Part shown: positions 22,740 through 35,207 of the stretch, piece by piece
Numbering within the stretch: position 1 is the stretch's first letter
Layout of the letters: the number at the start of each line of letters is the position of its first letter
Assembly: GCA_963281255.1 (NCBI GenBank)
Contig: OY725503.1
Location: 1,612,001-1,676,000, forward strand
Direction: 5' to 3'
Source of the DNA: Aphrocallistes beatrix
Lineage: Eukaryota; Porifera; Hexactinellida; Sceptrulophora; Aphrocallistidae
Length of the DNA stretch: 64,000 bases
Position numbers and translations under genes: made by a program
The notes under the pieces: generated by a model
Told to the model about the DNA's origin: nothing
What the model saw: the letters and a program-made list of their open reading frames with translations, nothing else
Databases searched by the model: none

Positions 22740-24228
22740 TCTTGATCAAATTAATTATTCCATCCAAAATTATACAATAATTATGATTTAATACATTCTC
22801 CTTGCGCCCCCTTGATTCCTAGCAAACCCTTAGGCTGAACGCCTCCTGGGGGGTGGAACCTCCCAAGTTGAGAACCCCTGTTCTATATAATATGTGGCCT
22901 AACGAAATAAATTTGTTAGCTTTTCACCTAAAACCTGCAATATGTTATTTTTTGAAAATTTCCAACCTTCATTCCTTTCTCAGAGTTTAACTCGTATTGT
23001 TTTTATGCTATCTTGATTCTCTTGATGCAATTGTCTCTGAATTGAATTATCTCTGAAATGTGATATGAGGCCTTTTGAAAGTCAAAGGTCCACCATGTTC
23101 CGTGTTATTTGAACTTCATCATAACTCGTAAAAACCTCGTATTACAATTCTGCTCAGGTGGATTCCCACCAAGAGCATCAAGATATCAAGAAAACTCGAT
23201 GAGTTATGCTTCCGCAAAGGATTGTAGATTGAAATTTTGTCAAAAGACCCCTTTACAAGCTCTTGCTCAATGGACTAAATTAACACCCCCAGGACCCCCT
23301 CTGGGGGATTTTTTATGCTGAGAATATAACACAATCAGTATCCTGATCAACATCAACAGGATCATTATGTGTTTGCATCAGAGATAATTTTATTTGGAGT
23401 CTGGTGCCAAAGTGCTTGCTCTCACCGTGGAAAATTTAGAGATCCTTAAATCGCTAAAGATTTAGGAACTAACGCTAGTGGTTTTAGCCCTTGGCCCTAT
23501 ATCTCTAGAGATCTTTGTGCCCGCTAGCCCCAAAACGCTAGTATGTTTGGGTGCTCCGAAACTGGCTTACATCGGCTATATTTCGCATCCAGCAGATTTT
23601 TTCTACTATACTTATAACAACTACATCCAGTAAAAGAAGATTTTCTTCCTTGAAGCTTATCAAGACCTATCCTAGAATCTCGATTGGAAAAGAAAGGTTA
23701 ATCAAATAAATGGCGAAAATTAACGGTAAGATTGATCATTAAATGGACTTCCACATAATATTTCGGGAGGCCATGGCTCCTTGCCTCCCCCTCTGGCCGT
23801 GTCACTGGGTCACCTGTACAAATTTTGTGTTTCAAAAATGTAACTTTATTCCTAAGAGATCATTTACTGGGCCAAGTATCTTCGAACAACCAAAACATGA
23901 CCTTCTCAAATCGTTTATAAACCATCATAATCCATTTTATTGTGTTGTCGAAAACTTAGAATGCGTAATTTATTAATGACAAGACTGCTTCGCGAGCTTG
24001 CGTACCATGCTAACGAACTCTACGTTTCAATGAGTCACACCGCTGGCTCTTTGAAATACGAGAGGAAATCAATATATTCTTAGCTCACCGCGCTTTTCTT
24101 AACCATTAAGTAGGGAAATTTTGTAAGCTTATTTAATGACATACCTTTTTTAAACAACAAACTCTTGGATCTATATATTTCCTAACATACAAGTCATTTT
24201 ATATATAACCTCTCTAAATTTATCCAAA
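22740..24228. other. No gene recognised; one hAT-like terminus
   Basis: GTTGAGAACCCCTG at about 22,864-22,880 resembles the terminus of hAT-type elements (CAGGGGTTCTCAA inverted), but no partner end was found. The rest, including open frames of up to 77 codons, shows no recognisable protein. Confidence 0.4.
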
Positions 24229-25015
24229 ATGGGCCGAATTGAATACAGAGCCGTGATTAAGTTACCATTAGAAAGGAATGTGCCGATGCACATCCACCAA
24301 AGGCTAGTTATCATTTATGGTCATTCAGCTCCTTACGCGACGGTAAAAAATTGGGCAGGAGAAACAAGACGTGATAGGGTGCATCTCCAAGATGAACCGA
24401 TATCAGGGAGGCCTGTTGAACTCACTAGGGATAAAAAAAGTGGAAAAGGTCAGGGAAATGATTGAAGAAGATCGCCGAAATATCGTATTCGATTGGAACA
24501 GTAGTCAGCGTTTTACATGACAATTTACTCTTGAATAACATTTGTTTCAAATGGGTTCCCAAATGTTTAACTAAAGATATGAATATTTTGGAATAGTAAA
24601 GACATCCTTCTTATTAATTGTATACCCCGTGGTCAAATGTTTACCGTTATTCTCTGTTACCTTAACTCCGGCAGAATACAAAGGATAAGAGGAGTGGCAT
24701 GCTCAGAGTTGGAGTAATCCTTCGCCATAATAATGCTGCAGTTCATACCTGTAAGCTTACAACCGCTGAAATTCGTCAATGTGGATTTTAAACCCTTCCT
24801 CACCCACCGTATTCACCTGATTTGGCTCCAAGCGACTTTCATCTGTCTCCTCGACTGAACAAAATCTACGTGGTGAGAAATTTGACAGTGACTAAGAAGT
24901 TATCGATGCCGTAAATAGGTTTTTTGACACTCAACCAAAGACCTTCCACAGTGGATATGAAAACTGGGTAAAACTTTGGGAAAAGTGCATTGATCTCTCT
25001 ACAGACAAGAAAAGT
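24229..25015 (+). pseudogene. mariner (DD34D) transposase relic
   Basis: MGRIEYRAVIKLPLERNVPM onward, with YGHSAPYATVKNWAGETRRD and DEPISGRPVE, is the N-terminal part of a mariner transposase (first helix-turn-helix and the YATVKNW and SGRP motifs). After frameshifts and a large internal loss, NNAAVHTCKL and LPHPPYSPDLAPSDFHL (about 24,740-24,835) are the second and third catalytic regions with 34-residue spacing. The second Asp is replaced by Asn and a TAA lies before LPHPP. ENWVKLWEKCID ends the homology near 25,000. It is dead. Terminal repeats were not found. Confidence 0.8.
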
Positions 25016-26763
25016 ATATCAGCTCACATGGGGGAATATATTGCAGAAAAATATATTACTACATCATCATTGAGTCTTCCGACTGTTCATCAAGGGATAA
25101 AAAAGCTCCTTGTTTCTCTTTCTGCTGGGCCTAGAATAAACAAAAATAGGTTACACGTGAACAAATGAGGAGTATTTACAAGGCAGGAAAAACAATGTTA
25201 CAATGGTTGCATTTAAAGGGACTATGAGAATTTTAAAGCGAGCTGGAGTGCGGGGTGCAGTTTCAGTAAAAATCATTGAGGAAAAGAAGAAAAAAATTGG
25301 ATGTCTGGTAGATACCAAAGATTAAATAATTGTAAGTGATTTCCATACCGAGAAAATAACGTTTGCTTTGTGCAGAGCACACGAGCAGCAAGATTGATTA
25401 AATTCAAGGCATAGATCCCAAGTGACTAGCCAAATGCTGGTCTAACCAACATTTCAAATCAAAACACCAGCATGATCCAATTGAGTATAAAAATAATTTA
25501 CTCAATTGTTGCCTAATTTACTTATTTAATTTCGTAAATACTTACTTTTTACAATAAATTAATCGCTTTTGATAGCAATTTATTGGTTAATGACATTTAC
25601 ATATACATTTTTTTTTTGTAACAATGTCTGGACCAGTATTTGTATCCTGCCAAATTGGGATCTATGATTTAGGGTCGTCAAACCGTTGTTGTTTAGTATC
25701 CATCGTGTTCCAGAGAACCACAAGAGATCTGGTACAGTCTATGAGAGGCCTTGCATCCTAGGGTTTATGATGTAAGTAGGTTGGAAAAGCCTGGTTTAAA
25801 TAATAGAATTTCTGGCCCAGTGGAAGGGCTCATACATATTGTAAACACATTCGCCAGGAACACTTCAAAGGTAGTGGCGACAAGCTAACCAGAGAATCGA
25901 CCTGTATTTGATGCTGTCGTATCAAAGAATGCATCAACCACATATATTCCTACATGCCACGACTCCAAGATTTTACACAGCCTCCTCACTCATTTTACTG
26001 ACTTAATAATTTATATGAAAGTTGAAGTTTTTCTTTTTAATTTCCTTCATATCCTACATATTATATAGGATCTATGATCCTACCATTTTGTTATACTATT
26101 CCTCTCCCTATAACTTGAAAACTATACAACATAGCAAGTCCATATTCGTATCAAGGGTGTATAATGACCTCATCTAAATCCTATTCATCTCAAATCGGTC
26201 AGGCACTAACCCACTCAATTATTTGCTCTTTAAAATTTTGTATCGTCATATTTTCTAAAAATATTAATATCGTAACGAGATATAAGATAAAACCTTTGAT
26301 TAATAAAATGTTCAGTATGAAAGTTTCTACAATATTATGTTAAAGTCATCATGAGACGTCATGATGAATCGCAAAAAATCGGAGGTTTTCAGTGCTTGTA
26401 TATTAATTATATCTATGCCCAATTCTGAAATCAATTCGCTCTAACTTGGCATTGCAGACTTATATCCTACTAATGAATAAGAAGAGATAGAAATGAATAT
26501 ACGATTAATGTTTAGTATGGATGACTCTAAATATATTGCTGATTTCAATTTAATGACGTCATACTGAGTCAACAAAATTGGTGTAGTGACTCAATTAATT
26601 AACTTCATATATGTATTCTCCTAGGAAGCTCCCTTCTCGTATGTGAGTTTTTTAAAATATTCTATTTCATTCATATGTATGTTAATTATATATTTTAATT
26701 TGCTAATTTAACCTCATTATCTTTATTAGTATATCTTTATTTGAGAGATACTAAACAATAAAA
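25016..26763. other. Repeat debris and 5' flank of the helicase gene
   Basis: 25,145-25,330 has a weak, broken reading (VTREQMRSIYKAG-like) reminiscent of a Tc1 helix-turn-helix; the evidence is thin. The rest is AT-rich. ATATTATATAGGATCTATG near 26,058 is a small imperfect palindrome. No other gene was seen. Confidence 0.35.
26554..26571. promoter_or_regulatory. CRE palindrome and AP-1-type site upstream of the helicase gene
   Basis: TGACGTCA at 26,554-26,561 is followed four bases later by TGAGTCA at 26,565-26,571, about 190-210 bp before the helicase start codon. Both are classic bZIP recognition sequences. They may derive from an old family A copy, since the same pair occurs there, so a role in transcription is only a possibility. 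Confidence 0.3.
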
Positions 26764-28740
26764 ATGAATAGTTCAATTCTTCCAGTTGTAAAATGTAAGG
26801 AACATATAGTAAATGCAATTATCGAAAACGACATTTTAATAGTAGTCGGAGAAACTGGATCTGGGAAGACAACACAAATACCTTTATATGTCCAAAATGT
26901 AATGTCTGATATTAACCCTTTGGGGACGAATTTGTGTTGTTGTACACAACCAAGACGGATTGCTGCTTTATCAGCAGCTGAATTGGTTGCACGAGATCAG
27001 AATAGTCAAATTGGACAGAAGATTGGATATCGTGTAAGATTTGATAACTGCACTTCTGAAAATACAATAATTTGTTATATGACTGATGGCATTTTGGTTA
27101 ATGAAATTATCAATGACAAAACTTTAAGCCAGTACTCATCCGTTATTCTTGATGAAGTTCATGAAGGGTCTATCCATAATGATCTACTAATGACACTATT
27201 ACTAAATATCTGCACCTCAAGAAACAATGATGCTTTCCGTAAATTTAAATTGATTATAATGTCCGCCACCTTAAATGTATGCAAATTTTCTCAATATTTC
27301 AATGATTGTAAAATTGTGTGCATTACTGGCAGACACTTTCCTATTAATATTTATTATTCTCAAATTCCCCAACCTTCTTATTTACATTCTGCCATTGTTA
27401 CTGTGATAAACATTCATCTCAATGACAAATCTCAAGACCTCGGTAGTATTCTTATTTTTTTAACAGGTGAAGAGGAAATTGAAGCAGCTGCAAACCAACT
27501 ACGGAAATTGAATACTTTGATATCTAAACAACATTCTTCATTTCCACAGCTTAAAATTTGTTTACTCTATGCGAATTTACCTAGAGAGATTCAAAAGGAA
27601 ACAATATCTGCTCCTAATTCTAACTTTCGAAAGATCATCCTCTCTACTAATATTGCCGAAACTAGTGTGACAATTCCAGGGGTAAAATATATAATTGATT
27701 CTGGAAAGGTGAAACGGATGAAATGTGACCCACTTACAGGAATTGAATCTCTGACTATTTGCCAGATAAGTAAGGAACAAGCGAATCAAAGAGCTGGAAG
27801 AGCAGGAAGAGAACAATCTGGTGTATGCTATCGACTTTATACTGAAAAAGACTGGAATATGATGGACAACTATAGCGATAGAGCTTTATCTTATAGTGAT
27901 CTTACCTTACTGGTTTTAGAAATGATTGCGGTTGGAATAAAAAACGTTTATAGTTTTAAATTTTTTCAAGATCCCAATCCATTATTGATTAAACGTGGCT
28001 TATACAATTTACTTCTTTTAGAATGCATCAGCAAATTATACAATCGATCTGGTTCAGACTATGAACTTAATTCAATTGGGCGAAAAATAGTACTATTCCC
28101 ATTGAATCCATTCTATTCTAAACTCATCATCAATTCAATTGATTATTCATGCATTAATGAAATGCTAATAATGGTTTCAATAATGTCGCTTGAAGAATTT
28201 CTGTATATACCCTTTAAAAGTAGAGAAAAAGCTTTTAAAATGTTGAATAATTTCAATCGTCAAGGCGGAGATCATATTTTATATCTAGATATTGCCATCG
28301 GTTGGATTAGTTCAAATTATGATAGAGATTGGGGAAAGCGTTATTTTCTAAATTGGAAAAACTCGGTGATGTTCAGCAATATTCACAGACAAATTTCTTC
28401 AATTTTTAGCAAAAATTTTAAATCTGCACTATCATGTTGTAATGATATTGAAGATATTCAAAAATGTCTGCTCTCAGTACTCTATATAAATCTATGTGAA
28501 TATACAGATAGAGGTCAATATTTTTCATTCTTTTATAAGAAGAAATTTTATATTCATCCTTCATCTAGCTACTTTCTTGAAAGTCCAAAGTATATAATAT
28601 TTACAAAATTAATATATACAAATAAGCCATATATGAAAATAATTACTCCTGTAAAAAAGGAGTGGATTGAATCTTTTATCTTAAAGATTAAAGAATATCA
28701 TGTGAAAAATATTTTTAGCCTGGATAATGATTATCATTAG
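26764..28740 (+). CDS. DHX33: DEAH-box RNA helicase, DHX33-like
   Basis: A 658-residue ATP-dependent RNA helicase. Human DHX33 works in the nucleolus in rRNA synthesis and also in cytoplasmic RNA sensing; a role here is inferred from family. Motifs in order: I GETGSGKTT (29-37), Ia TQPRR (61-65), II DEVH (130-133), III SAT (167-169), IV ILIFLTG (229-235), V STNIAETSVTIPG (294-306), VI QRAGRAGR (342-349). A winged-helix/ratchet region follows, then the OB-fold tail with IHPSSSYF (597-604) and FTKLIYTNKPYM (613-624), both characteristic of DHX33. Motif II is DEVH where DEAH is usual. Length is close to the 707 of human DHX33. The frame has no intron, which is notable beside the intron-rich GPCR. 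The start is well placed ahead of motif I. Confidence 0.93.
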   Translation: MNSSILPVVKCKEHIVNAIIENDILIVVGETGSGKTTQIPLYVQNVMSDINPLGTNLCCCTQPRRIAALSAAELVARDQNSQIGQKIGYRVRFDNCTSENTIICYMTDGILVNEIINDKTLSQYSSVILDEVHEGSIHNDLLMTLLLNICTSRNNDAFRKFKLIIMSATLNVCKFSQYFNDCKIVCITGRHFPINIYYSQIPQPSYLHSAIVTVINIHLNDKSQDLGSILIFLTGEEEIEAAANQLRKLNTLISKQHSSFPQLKICLLYANLPREIQKETISAPNSNFRKIILSTNIAETSVTIPGVKYIIDSGKVKRMKCDPLTGIESLTICQISKEQANQRAGRAGREQSGVCYRLYTEKDWNMMDNYSDRALSYSDLTLLVLEMIAVGIKNVYSFKFFQDPNPLLIKRGLYNLLLLECISKLYNRSGSDYELNSIGRKIVLFPLNPFYSKLIINSIDYSCINEMLIMVSIMSLEEFLYIPFKSREKAFKMLNNFNRQGGDHILYLDIAIGWISSNYDRDWGKRYFLNWKNSVMFSNIHRQISSIFSKNFKSALSCCNDIEDIQKCLLSVLYINLCEYTDRGQYFSFFYKKKFYIHPSSSYFLESPKYIIFTKLIYTNKPYMKIITPVKKEWIESFILKIKEYHVKNIFSLDNDYH

Positions 28741-29292
28741 TGTATTGAAGCTATTTTTTTATTCCAAACTAATTTGTATTTTGTTCAAGTATAATAATTA
28801 ATTAAGACTTTTCAATTATTATTATAGTTTCTATATTATTATTTTTTGATTAAAACATAGCAAAGAGGCGGGATAGATGATAAGTGGGGTACAGCCGTAT
28901 AAGAAAGTTCCGATAATTCTGATAGGTATGCTGAATATCCTCATGTGCGGAATGTACAATTTTTTATCTCTGACCATTTATGGATTATCCTGTACCCCAT
29001 TGTTGGCAAACAGTACAATTTTGTTGGGAAGAAAATATTGATAATTAAGAGAATGTTCATTGCGAATTTGATGATTCTCGAAAGAATCAAGTAATCAAGA
29101 ATGAAATGTCTAGTATATTACTATCACTCACTTTCCTTAATTAAACAGTATATACTTCTGTATATATGATTTTCCAAAAACTGCATATATATGTGTGAAT
29201 TTTACCAGTTCATTTATGCATCTGGAATTATAATTATGCATATTAGTAATTTTATTTAATTATTGATGCATCATGATTAAGTAATAACTTGA
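28741..29292. other. 3' flank of the helicase gene with a small inverted repeat
   Basis: TGGGGTACAG at 28,885 is inverted as TGTACCCCA near 28,991-28,999, making a possible 115-bp MITE. The rest is AT-rich with no coding frame. Confidence 0.4.
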
Positions 29293-30473
29293 GGTTGGCC
29301 TTTCCTATAGGCATTTTGTTTTATATACTTTTTAATCATTTTTAGATCCCTAAAGGGGTTCTAAACATAAATTTCGATTTTCAGAATTTCAATGCTAATA
29401 TTTCGCCAATTAGAGCCACTTGTACCACCTGGTGTGGCCCAAAAAAGGACACATTTTTGAAGCGAAATGTCTCAAATCCATGACTTCTTTGAACCATGTC
29501 AGATCATCATTTTAATGTTAAATTCGTGCTCAGCACTAAATTTCCAACAATTTGATATATATATTGGACACATTTGGGAAATATTTTGGCTGCGGGTTCC
29601 TAGCAGCGACCAGGAATGTGAAAAAAATCCTGGCCGTTGGTAGGCACGGACAATAAAAAAATTCTCCAAATATGGTCAATATAAATATCAAATTGCTGGA
29701 AATTCAATGCGGGACACGAATTCAGAATTCAAATGATGATCTGACATGGTGCAAAGAAGTTATTGATCAGGGATTCCGGCGGATACTATCGAATGTGGTT
29801 ATTTTTGGGTAGCCAGTCATCAATGACCAGTTTTTCACACTTTTGATGGTGAAAATTTCTGATATACCATATTTTGAAGTTAAGTACTGCTATAAGTTGT
29901 CGAATAAGGATATTTGCATGTTATTTAATATTCTAAAGCAGCTAAAACTGATGGAAATTGTGGGATACTATGTATGAATATTTTCTAATCCTATTTTCTG
30001 AGACTTTTTTTTCAGCAATTATAAATGTGATAACTTTTGCAGATTCAACATAGAAGCGAAAACTCAACGGTTTTTAATAGATCTCGAAGAGTAGAACATA
30101 ATGAACAGACATAATTTTGATATTACGAATAAAAAGAGAATTATTTAAAAAAATAGTGTCAATATTGCTAAAAGAAAATTCCTCGGGTGTTTGTGTGAAT
30201 TTTTAACAATTATCAAAATTTCAAAAATCTGTCTGTTCATTAGATAGATCATCCATTTATGAAAGAATTTGAAAAGTTTTTAAAGGAGATTGTAAGCATA
30301 TTGTATCCGATTTCTTCCTTGTAAATTGACCTTTTTTTTAAAAAAAATTTTGTTGAAATATTTCGATTATTAATGCAGTTTTGCAGATAACTCTGCGATT
30401 CAAATCTGCACTAAAAAAATTATATGAATCGGTTGAAAAAGTAAAAAGTTAGCTATTATAGGAAAGGCCAACC
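29293..30473. mobile_element. Family B element, complete copy of 1,181 bp
   Basis: GGTTGGCCTTTCCTATA on the left is inverted as TATAGGAAAGGCCAACC on the right. The flanks TTGA and TTAG look like a decayed TTAA duplication. The interior has a second palindrome around 29,625 (CCAGGAATGTGAAAAAAATC with CCTGGCCGTT). No protein is encoded. Confidence 0.75.
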
Positions 30474-31351
30474 TTAGTGATGAGTCCTCATTTGATTAAT
30501 GTTGATAATATCAGCAGGGAATATTGTTCATTCCCCTTGACCTAGCTAGACATTATTTGAGACCTAAATAAAAAGCTCGCACCCTTCAAACCCCTTCTGC
30601 CGCCACTGGTCCAGTATCTTTGTGAGCTGTAGTCCAACCACCGCTGCTTAGTGAACTTAGTGAACAGTATTAGCAAAAGGTAGAACTAACAGCAATTTTG
30701 GAGTGAAATTAAAATCTATATTTTAAATAAGTAGACTAAACGACAAATTGTCGCGTATGTCGACAATAAGTCGATTATTATGAAGCACCAAGGGACCAGA
30801 AAATGTGTGCATATCGATAAACTTCATATTAAGCGAACTTGTTTCAATCAAATCTTATCTAAGTAGTGAAATTGAGAACAGCAGAATGTTAGTTCATAAA
30901 ACTCGATTAATGTTTGTTAGTGTATATATATAAAAGTTAAAAAGTTAAAGTTTATAGATTTATATACCCCCCGAATCCATGCTAATATGTTCTCAGGGGG
31001 TTTACAATCTGGGTGAGGTGCTAAACCTACTGATAGTTGCTGAATGTGTGCATGCGGCGTGTGTGTATGCATATGATGGCATGTCTGTGTGCATATGATA
31101 GCGTGTTACAGAGAAAAACTCGGCTAACAGTAGGCAAGAAAGATAGCACCTGACCTAACTTTACCTTTAAACGAGATGACATCCTTAGTGCTTTCAGCTC
31201 ACTAAGGTTCTGCAAGAGTGTAGGCTCAGATTACATTACCGAAGCAATGTAATTGAGAGTAAAATGCAAATGACTAGAGTGAGGTTAGAACCCTCGACCT
31301 AAGTCTTGGTATTCAAACGCCCTAACCACTGCACCACCCAAGCAGATTCTA
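30474..31351. other. No gene recognised
   Basis: A family A tail fragment (AACTCGATTAATGTTTGTTA) lies at 30,899-30,931. AGTCGATTATTATGAA near 30,770 and AACTTCATATTAAGCGAAC near 30,830 recall the MITE at 16,153. No coding frame is credible. Confidence 0.4.
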
Positions 31352-31500
31352 TTATGAGTCGACATTTTGCTCTGAACTCAGAACTTACTGGAGCCATAGC
31401 CAAAAGACCCCCACATGCCAAAAATCAGCTTTTTACGCCTGGCAGTTTCTTCAATCAATTCGTTACAGATATATATATATATATATACGTATATATATAT
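31352..31500 (+). repeat. Family A repeat, 3' fragment
   Basis: Only the end of the body is present (ATGAGTCGACATTTTG to CAATTCGTTACAG), followed by a TA/TACG stretch into which the fold-back element at 31,501 inserted. Confidence 0.8.
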
Positions 31501-34155
31501 GGGGAATTCCATGTCAAAAAACCAATAATTTCACCACCATCAACCGATTGGTCTGAAATTTGCTGTGTGACAGGGCACTGATATGTCTTTACTTTTGTGA
31601 AAATTTCAGATCAATCGGTAATGTGGTTTTTGAGTTATGACGTCACAAATTTCTGAATTTTTGATGTTTGACTAAGGATTTTCACAATGGTAAAATCACC
31701 ATCCCATTTTAAACTCGAATAACTCGAAAAATATTCATCAAATTCTTTCATAAATTGCAATACTTATGTTTTTACATATGGAGAAAACGAAAAACTTGAG
31801 TAAATTAAGTTTTGAGTTCCTTTTCTTCGTGAAAACTGGAACTGAAACCAACTCCCGAAGCAAACCGGAACTATGACGTAACAAAAATGTATATTTTTGA
31901 AACTGTTTTATTTTTGGGTATTTTACTGTTTATATTCATAATTCATTGTATAAAAAAATTCATTTGGTTTCCATATGTTCTCTTTGAGTTATTCACATTT
32001 TTGTACCTGTAAACGCTTTCTATTTATAATTCAAAATTTTATGCCTTTTGTAAAAATATAAAATTGACCTGACAACTCTCAATTCTACCATTTTGAAAAT
32101 GCTTTTTTGTCTTCCTCTATAATATCACTAATTCTTACAACATTCTGCATTTGATATGTGCATTTGGAATTATAAGTCTGTTGTATATCTGACCAGACAG
32201 ACTAAACATAACCAGTGTGTAATGCTATTGTTGCTATGTAATAGGAATGCAATAAATGTCACTAATGAGTTGAAAAGCTAATTTTAGAGGGCTAATATTT
32301 GCTAAACAACCGATATTTAGTCCGAACATAGCACTCTGTATATAAGGCCACCCATCTAAATCTCAAAAATTGACCAGGGATGCGGTCGAAGATGGTTGAT
32401 AAAATACATGATCTGCCAAAAATCATGAACGACGCAGAATAGAGCTTCGAAATGTATTACCAGCATACATAAATATGATGCCAGAGTATCCATATCCGTT
32501 GTTAAAATTTCGATTAGTCATCATATGATTGCACAATAGGTTTTATTTGCGACACATTTAGTGAATTTCAGAGGTTGTTTAAGGGCACTTCTAAGTGGTT
32601 GTTTTATTATAGTTTCTTTGTATAGAACTGAGCTGTGAATGGGTTGATGTGAAAAGTGAATAATTTTTATGGAATGTTGCTACATTCCAGCGTTGCTATG
32701 GAAACGCATTTTGATCAGTTGAGGTCATATCTTGAAAACCGCAATAACTATGCATTCAAATTTGATCTCATTTGATAGCCAATATACTACTTCCTATAAA
32801 GCCATAACATATTGATAACTTCGAAACCATTGAATCTAGACGTGGAAATTATGTTATGGCTTTATAGGAAGTAGTCTATTGGCTATCAAATGAGATCAAA
32901 TTTGAATGCATAGTTATTGCGGTTTTCAAGATATGACCTCAATTGATCAAGATGCGTTTCCATAGCAACGCTGGTATGTAGCAACATTCCATAAAAAAAA
33001 TTCAAACTTTTGATATCAACCCATTCACAGCTCAGTTCAATACGAAAAAACTTTAATAAACAACCACTTAGAAGTGCCCTTAAACAACCTCTGAAATTCA
33101 CTGTCCCAAATATAACCTATTGTGCAATCATATGATGACTAATCGAAATTTTAACAACGGATATGGATACTTTGGCGTCATATTTATATATGCTGGTAAT
33201 ACATTTCGAAGCTCTATTCTGCGTCGTTCATGATTTTAGGCAGATCATGCATTTGTTCAACCATCTTCGACCGCATCCCTGGTCCATTTTTGAGATGTGA
33301 ATGGGAGGCTTTATATACAGAGTGCTATGATTGGACTAAATATCGGATTGTTCAGAAAATATTAGTCCTCTTAAATTAACTTTTCAACTCATTAGTGACA
33401 TTTATTGCATTCCTATAACATAGCAACAACAGCATTGCACTGTTTGTGTTTAGTCTGTCTGCGGTCAAATTTACAACATACTTATAATTCCTAATGCACA
33501 TATCGATTGTAGAATGTTGTAAGAATGAGCGATATTATAGAAGAAGACATAAAAACATTTTCAAAATGGTAGAAATTGAGAGTTGTCAGGTCAATTTTAT
33601 ATTTTCACAAAAGGGATAAAATTTTGAGTTATATATAGAAAGCGTTTACAGGTACAAAAATGTGAATAACTCAAAGAGAACACATGGAAACCAAATGAAT
33701 TTATTTATACAATGAATTATGACTATAAACAGTAAATACCAAAAAATAAAACAGTTTCCAAAATATACATTTTTGCTACGTCATAGTTCAGGTTTGCTTC
33801 CGGAGTTGGTTTCAGTTCCAGTTTTCACAAAGAAAAGGAACTCAAAACTTAATTTACTCATGTTTTTCATATTCTTCATATGTAAAACATAAGTATAGCA
33901 ATTTATGAAAGAGTTTGATGAATATTTTTCGAGTTATTCGAGTTTAAAATGGGATGTTGATTTTACCATTGTGAAAATCCTTGGTCAAACAGCAAAAATT
34001 CAAAAATCTGTGACGTCATAACTCAAAAACCACATGACCGATTGATCTGAAATCTTCACAAAAGTAAAGACATATCAGTGGCTTGTCGCACAGCAAATTT
34101 CAGACCAATCGGTTGATGGTGGTGAAATGATTAGTTTTTTGACATGGAATTCCCC
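31501..34155. repeat. Giant fold-back element 1 (2,655 bp)
   Basis: GGGGAATTCCATGTCAAA at 31,501 is inverted at 34,138-34,155, and the two arms match along most of their length to a loop of only about 50 bp near 32,830 (GCCATAACAT on one side, ATGTTATGGC on the other). Both sides are TATA. No coding capacity. Open frames in one arm have mirror images in the other. TGACGTCA occurs near both ends. A relative is at 37,596-39,533. Confidence 0.88.
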
Positions 34156-34160
34156 ATATA

Positions 34161-34695
34161 CAAGCGCGTTTCGCTTGCTTGCGCTGCGCGGCATGCGGAC
34201 ACTTTGTGTCCGCCGGAGGCTCCCTTTGGTCGCCTGGGGTCACACTGGTTAATTATAAGGGAGATAACATCTCTAAATACGTCTGTCCCACTGTTCTAAT
34301 CGATATCGCAAGAAAAATCACCAAAAATATCAATTTTTAAAATTTTGATGAGTAATGATCACGTCATAACAAAGTTTTGAGTCATCATTTTTTGATGATA
34401 GTTGCATCATATGTGAGGCGTGTTAGTTTACTGATTCTATTAAAATTTCAGCCTTCTATCTTCGATAATGGCTGAGTTATGCTCGAATAACTGGGTTGCT
34501 TAACTTTTAAAAATGTGACAATGACGTCATAATTCTATGATGAGTCGACATTTTGGTCTGAACTCAGAACATACTGGAGCCATAGCCAAAAGACTCCCAC
34601 ATGCCAAAAATTAGCTTTCTGTGCCCGGCAGTATCTTCAATCAATTCGTTACAGATATATATATACACATTAATCGAGTTTTAATAGTAAGGATA
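34161..34695 (+). repeat. Family A repeat, full copy
   Basis: Head CAAGCGCGTTTCGCTTG at 34,161, hairpin stem GCGGACAC with loop TTT, body with TGACGTCA near 34,522, tail ATTAATCGAGTTTTAATAGT ending AAGGA at 34,693. The pogo-type MITE inserted within the TA of its end. Confidence 0.9.
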
Positions 34696-34697
34696 TA

Positions 34698-35205
34698 CAC
34701 TCGAACCTCTCTTATCCGGACCTCCGATATCCGGGCACCTCTCTCAACCGGGCAGCCCTTTCGACATTTAGTCAATATGCATTGTCCTATTTTCAAGTCA
34801 ATTATTAACCACAATTCCAGCAATCATTATCATGTAATATTATTTAATGAACTTTGATAATGAATTTGGAAGAAATTGCGACATCTAATATATTCAGGGA
34901 TAAATACTGCTTAAAATGTATTAATCAATCGCAAAGGAATAGTTTCTTTTCCTTTATAGAATATCTATTTTACAATCACCTCTCTTATCCGGAACTCAAA
35001 TTTTGATAACCTCTAAGCTTCGGGCACTAGATATTGTTTAAACTCACGCATTATAGAAATTGACAGTTGTAACACTATAAACTGCTATTCAAGTTGATTT
35101 CTGAGTTACGGGCACCTCTCTTATCCGGACCTCCGATATCCGGGAAAATTCTGTTATCCGGGCACCCTCCGGTCCGGCACTGCCTGGATAAGAGAGGTTC
35201 GAGTG
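34698..35205. mobile_element. 508-bp pogo/Tigger-type MITE
   Basis: Termini CACTCGAACCTCTCTTATCC and its inverse, flanked by TA (34,696-34,697 and 35,206-35,207). Further copies of CTCTTATCCGGA and ATATCCGGG lie inside near both ends. The CGAACCTC-TTATCCGG pattern is typical of pogo/Tigger elements. No protein. Confidence 0.85.
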
Positions 35206-35207
35206 TA

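Noticed and set aside
24229..24465. Functional small DNA-binding protein from the mariner N-terminus
   Set aside because: The downstream transposase is frameshifted and missing its catalytic Asp, and the frame ends at random; it is best read as a relic.
31501..34155. LTR retrotransposon with paired ends
   Set aside because: The end repeats are inverted, not direct, and no gag/pol reading exists.
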